From positions 1 through 10,613 of the forward strand of contig JBIKNC010000153.1 in NCBI GenBank assembly GCA_044358925.1: 10,613 nucleotides of DNA, given 5' to 3'. Source of the DNA: Rohdeia sp044358925. GTDB taxonomy: Bacteria; Planctomycetota; UBA1135; GCA-002686595. This document shows, one piece after another, positions 7,555 to 10,613 of this stretch (the first letter of the stretch is position 1; every line of letters starts with the position of its first letter). The notes beneath the pieces were generated by a model. It did no database searches and was not told the origin of the DNA. It saw only the letters and a list, made by a program, of their open reading frames with translations. Made by a program: the position numbers and the translations under genes.

Positions 7555-7596
7555 CACCGCGACGGGCCGGCGCCCGCGCTCGACACCGCACCCGTC

Positions 7597-7746
7597 ATGA
7601 AAGTCGTCTCCTCCCTCAGCTCGGCCAAGTTCCGGCACCCCGACTGCAAAGTCGTCCGCCGCAAGGGCCGCATCTACGTCATCAACAAAACCGACCCGCG
7701 CTTCAAGGCCCGCCAAGGCGGCGCGCACTCGAAGAAGAAGCGCTGA
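7597..7746 (+). CDS. rpmJ: Ribosomal protein bL36, zinc-independent (C-minus) form
   Basis: A 49-codon gene for a small protein of the large ribosomal subunit. The translation begins MKVVSSLSSAKFRHPDC and continues KVVRRKGRIYVINKTDPRFK with a KKKR end, very close to the alternative L36 of E. coli (YkgO). Only one cysteine (C17) is present. The CxxC...C...H zinc ribbon of the C-plus form is missing, so this copy should not need zinc; C-minus copies are often expressed under zinc limitation. It stands alone, not in the spc/alpha ribosomal operon, between dnaE and the mla genes, with its own promoter-like element upstream and a strong hairpin downstream. The ATG at 7597 matches the exact family N-terminus. 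No Shine-Dalgarno sequence is visible. I see no Zur-type operator, so zinc regulation is not supported by the sequence. Confidence 0.95.
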   Translation: MKVVSSLSSAKFRHPDCKVVRRKGRIYVINKTDPRFKARQGGAHSKKKR

Positions 7747-7796
7747 CCCTGCCGGTCGCGAACCGAACGAACACGGAGCCCGCCCTCGCGGCCCCA

Positions 7797-7813
7797 GTAG
7801 CGCCTCGCGCTAC
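7797..7813 (+). repeat. Short hairpin within repeat unit 1 downstream of rpmJ
   Basis: GTAGCG (7797-7802) and CGCTAC (7808-7813) form a perfect 6-bp stem with loop CCTCG. Folding this way would use up most of repeat unit 1 and so compete with its pairing to the 7841-7858 arm. Confidence 0.5.
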
Positions 7814-7840
7814 CTCGACAGCGCCTCGCGCCCCCTCGAC
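7799..7840 (+). repeat. Two tandem copies of a 21-bp repeat
   Basis: Unit 1 is 7799-7819 and unit 2 is 7820-7840. They abut directly and differ only at unit positions 13 and 14 (TA versus CC), i.e. 19/21 identical. Each starts AGCGCCTCGCGC and ends CCTCGAC. Unit 2 forms most of the 5' arm of the long hairpin that follows; unit 1 can pair with the same 3' arm. Confidence 0.8.
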
Positions 7841-7862
7841 GAGGGAGCGCGGGGCGCTGTCG
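7816..7862 (+). terminator. Long hairpin terminator candidate between rpmJ and mlaE
   Basis: An outer perfect 10-bp stem (CGACAGCGCC 7816-7825 with GGCGCTGTCG 7853-7862) continues through a T-G wobble, five more pairs, one C/A mismatch and five more pairs to a GAC loop at 7838-7840. CTTTCT follows at 7863-7868, a short pyrimidine tract. It lies 69 bp after the rpmJ stop and ends 5 bp before the mlaE TATCCT box, so it probably insulates rpmJ from the mla operon. The near-perfect symmetry also allows a stop for the opposite direction. The structure is plain; the activity is inferred. Confidence 0.6.
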
Positions 7863-7866
7863 CTTT

Positions 7867-7885
7867 CTATCCTCCTTCGCTCGAT
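7867..7885 (+). promoter_or_regulatory. 19-bp TATCCT promoter element, copy 2 (mlaE start)
   Basis: CTATCCTCCTTCGCTCGAT, 17/19 identical to copy 1 at 7536-7554. The -10-like hexamer TATCCT is 7868-7873, and the first two bases of the mlaE ATG (7884) lie within the element. A start point 6-10 nt past the hexamer would leave a leader of four bases or fewer. No -35 match is seen; that position falls in the 3' arm of the upstream hairpin. Confidence 0.45.
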
Positions 7886-9029
7886 GGCGCCGCGCACTCC
7901 CAACTCGACCGACGGCGCGTTCCACACGCGCCTCGAGCGGACCGCGTCCGGGGTCGTCGCGCACTTCGAGGGGCGACTGACCCTCGCCGAAGCGGACGCG
8001 AACTTCGACGCGTTCGAGCGCGAGGTGTTCGCGAGTGAAGGGCCGCTCGTCCTCGAGCTGTCGCGTCTCGACGCGATCGATGGTGCGGGCGCGACGTTGA
8101 TCGTCGAGCTGTCGCGTTCGGCGCGCATCGCGGACCGCGGCGGCGCGATCCGCGGAGCGCGCGGCAGCGTCGCGGCTCTGCTCGACCTGTACGCACCCAG
8201 CGCGGCGCCGCCGCCGCCCAGTTCGGAGCTGACCGAGTCGTTCCTCGCTCAAGTGGGCCGCCGCAGTCTGCGCCGCGCGACGCGCGCCGTCGACGCGGTC
8301 TCGTTCATCGGTGCGTTCACGCGCGAGACGTTGAAGACACTCCGCGCGCCGCGCTCGTTCCCCTACGCGGATGCGGTGCGCATCCTCGCTCGCACGGGCC
8401 CCGACGGCGTCGCGATCGTCGCGCTCGTCAACTTCCTGGTCGGCACGATCCTCGGCTTCCAGTCCGCCGTGCAGCTCGAGCGCTACGGCGCGGAGATCTT
8501 CGTCGCGAATCTCGTCGGTCTCTCCGTCGTGCGCGAACTCGGTCCGCTCATGACGGCGATCCTCGTCGCGGGGCGCTCCGGCGCCGCCTTCGCGGCCGAA
8601 CTCGGCACGATGAAGGTCAACGAGGAGGTCGACGCGCTGCGCACGATGGGCCTGTCGCCGCAGCGTTTCCTCGTGCTGCCGCGCGTCGGCGCGCTGATCG
8701 TCGCTGCACCGTTGCTCACGATCCTGGGCGACGCGATGGGCATCCTCGGCGGTCTCGCCATCGGCGTCGGATCGATGGACATCTCGCTGCCGTCCTACTG
8801 GACACAGACGGCGGCCTCCATCGACACGAGCGACGTCGTGACCGGCCTCGTGAAAGCCGTGTTCTTCGGAGCGATCGTCGGCCTGATCGCGTGCCACCGC
8901 GGCCTCTCGACGCGCGGCGGCGCCGAAGGTGTCGGTCGCGCGACGACGTCCGCCGTCGTCACGACGTTGTTCGCGCTCATCGTCGCCGACGCGTTGGGCA
9001 CCTACCTCTTCACGCTGTTCGGGCTGTGA
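7884..9029 (+). CDS. mlaE: MlaE-type lipid ABC transporter permease fused to an N-terminal STAS domain
   Basis: Inner-membrane permease of an MCE (Mla-like) phospholipid or hydrophobic-lipid transporter. Of 381 residues, about 10-105 form a STAS domain (the role MlaB plays as a separate protein in E. coli), followed by a proline-rich linker near 105-113. From about 140 the MlaE domain begins, with the signature VVRELGPLMTAILVAGRSGA at 215-234 and then AAELGTMKVNEEVDALRTMG. Membrane segments lie near 175-195, 207-230, 266-296, 320-336 and 354-380. In STAS motif AIDGAGA (64-70) the position of the phosphorylatable Ser of SpoIIAA-like proteins is Gly67, so regulation by phosphorylation there is unlikely. 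The ATG at 7884 was chosen because the STAS domain starts just after it; the open frame upstream (from 7413) overlaps rpmJ and is low complexity. The stop overlaps the mlaF GTG. Confidence 0.93.
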   Translation: MAPRTPNSTDGAFHTRLERTASGVVAHFEGRLTLAEADANFDAFEREVFASEGPLVLELSRLDAIDGAGATLIVELSRSARIADRGGAIRGARGSVAALLDLYAPSAAPPPPSSELTESFLAQVGRRSLRRATRAVDAVSFIGAFTRETLKTLRAPRSFPYADAVRILARTGPDGVAIVALVNFLVGTILGFQSAVQLERYGAEIFVANLVGLSVVRELGPLMTAILVAGRSGAAFAAELGTMKVNEEVDALRTMGLSPQRFLVLPRVGALIVAAPLLTILGDAMGILGGLAIGVGSMDISLPSYWTQTAASIDTSDVVTGLVKAVFFGAIVGLIACHRGLSTRGGAEGVGRATTSAVVTTLFALIVADALGTYLFTLFGL

Positions 9030-9769
9030 GCGCACCGATCATCACCGTACGAGGCTTGTCGATCGGCTTCGGCAACGAGGCGTTGCTCGAGCGCCTCGAC
9101 TTCGACGTCGCTCGCGGCGACGTGTTCGCGATCCTGGGCGGCTCGGGCACGGGCAAGTCGACGCTGATGCGCCATCTCGTCGGTCTCGATCGTCCGATGG
9201 CGGGCGAGGTCCTCGTCGACGGCGAACGGCCGACACTCGAAGGCCGACCGCGCGTCGGGCTGCTGTTCCAGTCGGGCGCGCTGTTCGGCTCGCTCGACTT
9301 GCTCGAGAACGTCGCACTGCCGCTGCGCCAATGGACGCGGCTCTCGAAGAGCGCCGTGGAACGCGTGGCCGCGGCGAAGCTGCGCCTCGTCGGCCTGGAG
9401 GGCTTCGAACACCATCTGCCGGCCGAGATCTCGGGCGGCATGAAGAAGCGCGCCGGCATCGCTCGCGCGCTCGCACTCGATCCTCCGCTCCTGTACCTCG
9501 ACGAGCCGTCCGCGGGCCTGGACCCGGTCACGTCGGCTCACATGGATGACTTGATCCTGTCGCTCAATCAGAATCTCGGAGTGACGATCGTCATCGTGAC
9601 GCACGAACTCGAGAGCATCGCGCGCGTCGCGAAACACTGCATCCTGCTCCATCGCGATCGACGCGGCATCATCGCCAGCGGCGATCCGCGCGTCCTCGCG
9701 TCGCAGTCGAGCGACGTGCGCGTCCGCGAGTTCTTCCGCAGCGCTCAGTCGAAGGTGGTGGCGCGGTGA
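9026..9769 (+). CDS. mlaF: MlaF-type lipid ABC transporter ATPase
   Basis: Cytoplasmic ATPase of the same transporter; 247 residues. Walker A GGSGTGKST is at 38-46, the Q-loop FQSGALF (typical of the MlaF subfamily) at 81-87, the ABC signature ISGGMKKR at 135-142, Walker B LLYLDEPSAGLDP at 155-167, and switch histidine H193. All catalytic elements are intact. The GTG at 9026 overlaps the mlaE TGA as GTGA, so translation is probably coupled. The frame stays open upstream to 8891, but that part lies inside mlaE and is arginine-rich. The order permease-ATPase-MCE protein is the usual mla order. Confidence 0.95.
   Translation: MSAPIITVRGLSIGFGNEALLERLDFDVARGDVFAILGGSGTGKSTLMRHLVGLDRPMAGEVLVDGERPTLEGRPRVGLLFQSGALFGSLDLLENVALPLRQWTRLSKSAVERVAAAKLRLVGLEGFEHHLPAEISGGMKKRAGIARALALDPPLLYLDEPSAGLDPVTSAHMDDLILSLNQNLGVTIVIVTHELESIARVAKHCILLHRDRRGIIASGDPRVLASQSSDVRVREFFRSAQSKVVAR
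9752..9758 (+). promoter_or_regulatory. Shine-Dalgarno sequence for mlaD
   Basis: AAGGTGG lies 7 nt before the GTG at 9766, inside the end of mlaF. It is the only convincing ribosome binding site in the window and supports the GTG start at the GTGA overlap. Confidence 0.5.
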
Positions 9770-10613
9770 GTCAGAGCAACGAGAACTGGAAGGTCGGTCT
9801 CTTCGTGGTCGGTGTGCTCTCGGCAGGCGTCCTGGGACTCGCTGCGCTCGGCGCGCGCGGCCTCTCGCGCGAGACCCGCAACCTCGTGGCGTACTTCAAC
9901 GAGTCGATCGAAGGCCTGAGCGTCGGCACGCCGGTCAAGTTCCGCGGCGTGTCGGTCGGAACGGTCAGCGACATCTCGTTCGCGCCCGACATGCGTCACG
10001 TGCAGGTCGACATCGCCGCCTACGTCGACGGCTTGCGCGGCCTCGGCCTCGAAGACGACCTGTCGTTGGTCGGTGCGAGCCTGCGTCTCGAGGAGGCCGG
10101 CATCCGTTTGCGCATCCTGCGCAGCGCGCTGACGGGCTTCACGTACCTCGAATTCGACGTCTTCGACGGCGCCACGAGCCCGGTGCAAGAGCTGCCGTTC
10201 ACGAAGCCGTTCAACTACGTGCCGACGGTGCCGTCGACGTTGAAGTCGCTCGAGGACGACCTCTCGAGCACGCTGCGTGAGATGCCGCGCCTCCTGCAGA
10301 AGGCCTCGAACGTCCTCGACGAGATCGACCGCGTGCTCGCCGAGCTGCGACTCGAGGAAGCGGGGCAGCGATTGACGAGCCTGCTCACGCGCGCCGACGA
10401 GAAGTTGGCGTCGTTCGACGTCGAAGAGGTCGACGCGCTCGTCGCGGACCTGCGCCGCGTGGCGAGTGCACTCGACGTCGAGGCGATCGCTCGGGCCAGC
10501 TCGCAGATCGACGAGGTCGTTGCGAGCGCTGCCCGCACCGCGACCGGCATCGAGGAGTCGACGGCGCGCATCGGTGAGACGCTCGACGCCGCGCGCGGCG
10601 CGGCCGACGCATT
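9766..10613 (+). CDS. mlaD: MlaD-type MCE domain protein, 3' end outside the window
   Basis: Membrane-anchored, periplasm-facing substrate-binding subunit of the Mla-like transporter, which typically forms a hexameric ring. The visible part is 282 complete codons with no stop. It starts with GTG overlapping the mlaF stop (GTGA). A single transmembrane anchor spans about 9-30 (KVGLFVVGVLSAGVLGLAAL). The MCE domain follows at about 38-140, with FNESIEGLSVGTPVKFRGVS at 45-64 then VGTVSDI, and ends near TYLEFDVFD (127-135). From about residue 155 to the window edge it is helical, rich in Leu, Ala, Glu and Asp, consistent with the long C-terminal helices of PqiB/LetB- or Mce-type proteins. It is already longer than E. 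coli MlaD (about 183 residues), so a tunnel-forming or coiled-coil extension is likely. The frame was read directly from the sequence. Confidence 0.93.
   Translation, partial: MSQSNENWKVGLFVVGVLSAGVLGLAALGARGLSRETRNLVAYFNESIEGLSVGTPVKFRGVSVGTVSDISFAPDMRHVQVDIAAYVDGLRGLGLEDDLSLVGASLRLEEAGIRLRILRSALTGFTYLEFDVFDGATSPVQELPFTKPFNYVPTVPSTLKSLEDDLSSTLREMPRLLQKASNVLDEIDRVLAELRLEEAGQRLTSLLTRADEKLASFDVEEVDALVADLRRVASALDVEAIARASSQIDEVVASAARTATGIEESTARIGETLDAARGAADA

Noticed and set aside
4034..7600. 1188-codon plus-strand open frame overlapping dnaE
   Set aside because: Out-of-frame reading of dnaE, dominated by Arg, Ala, Gly and Pro; the DnaE frame has complete polymerase motifs.
7799..7840. Possible CRISPR or mobile-element repeat
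   Set aside because: Only two directly abutting copies with no spacers, no cas genes, and no transposase or terminal inverted repeats; better explained as a local duplication within a terminator.
7871..7877. CCTCCTT just before mlaE, identical to the 16S anti-Shine-Dalgarno core
   Set aside because: On the mRNA this is the anti-SD sequence itself, so it cannot pair with 16S rRNA; probably chance within the pyrimidine-rich promoter element.
7413..7883. Upstream extension of the mlaE frame back to 7413
   Set aside because: It would overlap rpmJ entirely and cross the terminator-like hairpin; the extension is low complexity, and STAS homology begins after the ATG at 7884.

Overview
This window comes from a very GC-rich bacterial chromosome and carries housekeeping and envelope genes. 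I see no phage, transposon, CRISPR array or other mobile element. An Mla-type lipid transporter implies a two-membrane (Gram-negative-type) envelope. Most gene starts lack a Shine-Dalgarno sequence, and several use TTG or GTG. The ornithine carbamoyltransferase is of the N-acyl-ornithine type known from Bacteroidetes and Xanthomonadales. The phylum cannot be fixed from this; Planctomycetota or another high-GC, non-proteobacterial Gram-negative lineage would fit, but that is a low-confidence inference.

Left part, minus strand (1-2705): the 5' half of tRNA-Arg(ACG) is cut by the window edge. Upstream of it is a GC-rich spacer with two strong hairpins. Then comes an M48 (HtpX-like) membrane metalloprotease with a C-terminal extension holding two TerB-like helical segments, and then lemA. 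lemA is transcribed first and the protease follows 28 bp later, so they look like a two-gene envelope operon. A 188-bp divergent intergenic region separates them from the right part.

Right part, plus strand (2894-10613): an N-acyl-ornithine carbamoyltransferase, with the proline typical of the N-succinyl-specific enzyme, lies 10 bp upstream of dnaE. After dnaE comes the 49-codon zinc-independent ribosomal protein bL36, with its own good promoter. A 21-bp tandem repeat that forms a long hairpin follows. Last is a tightly coupled mlaE-mlaF-mlaD operon (GTGA overlaps at both junctions), in which the permease is fused to an N-terminal STAS domain and the MCE protein runs off the window.

The most interesting signals are small. 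A 19-bp element (17/19 identical) containing TATCCT precedes both rpmJ and mlaE, and a related TATCCT box lies only 6 bp before the carbamoyltransferase start, suggesting leaderless transcription. The rpmJ-mlaE spacer contains two repeat copies that compete for the same hairpin arm. The carbamoyltransferase has Ala where the family's conserved Cys of the HCLP motif should be. DnaE keeps a complete set of PHP metal ligands, suggesting built-in proofreading. I found no clearly new multi-gene system.
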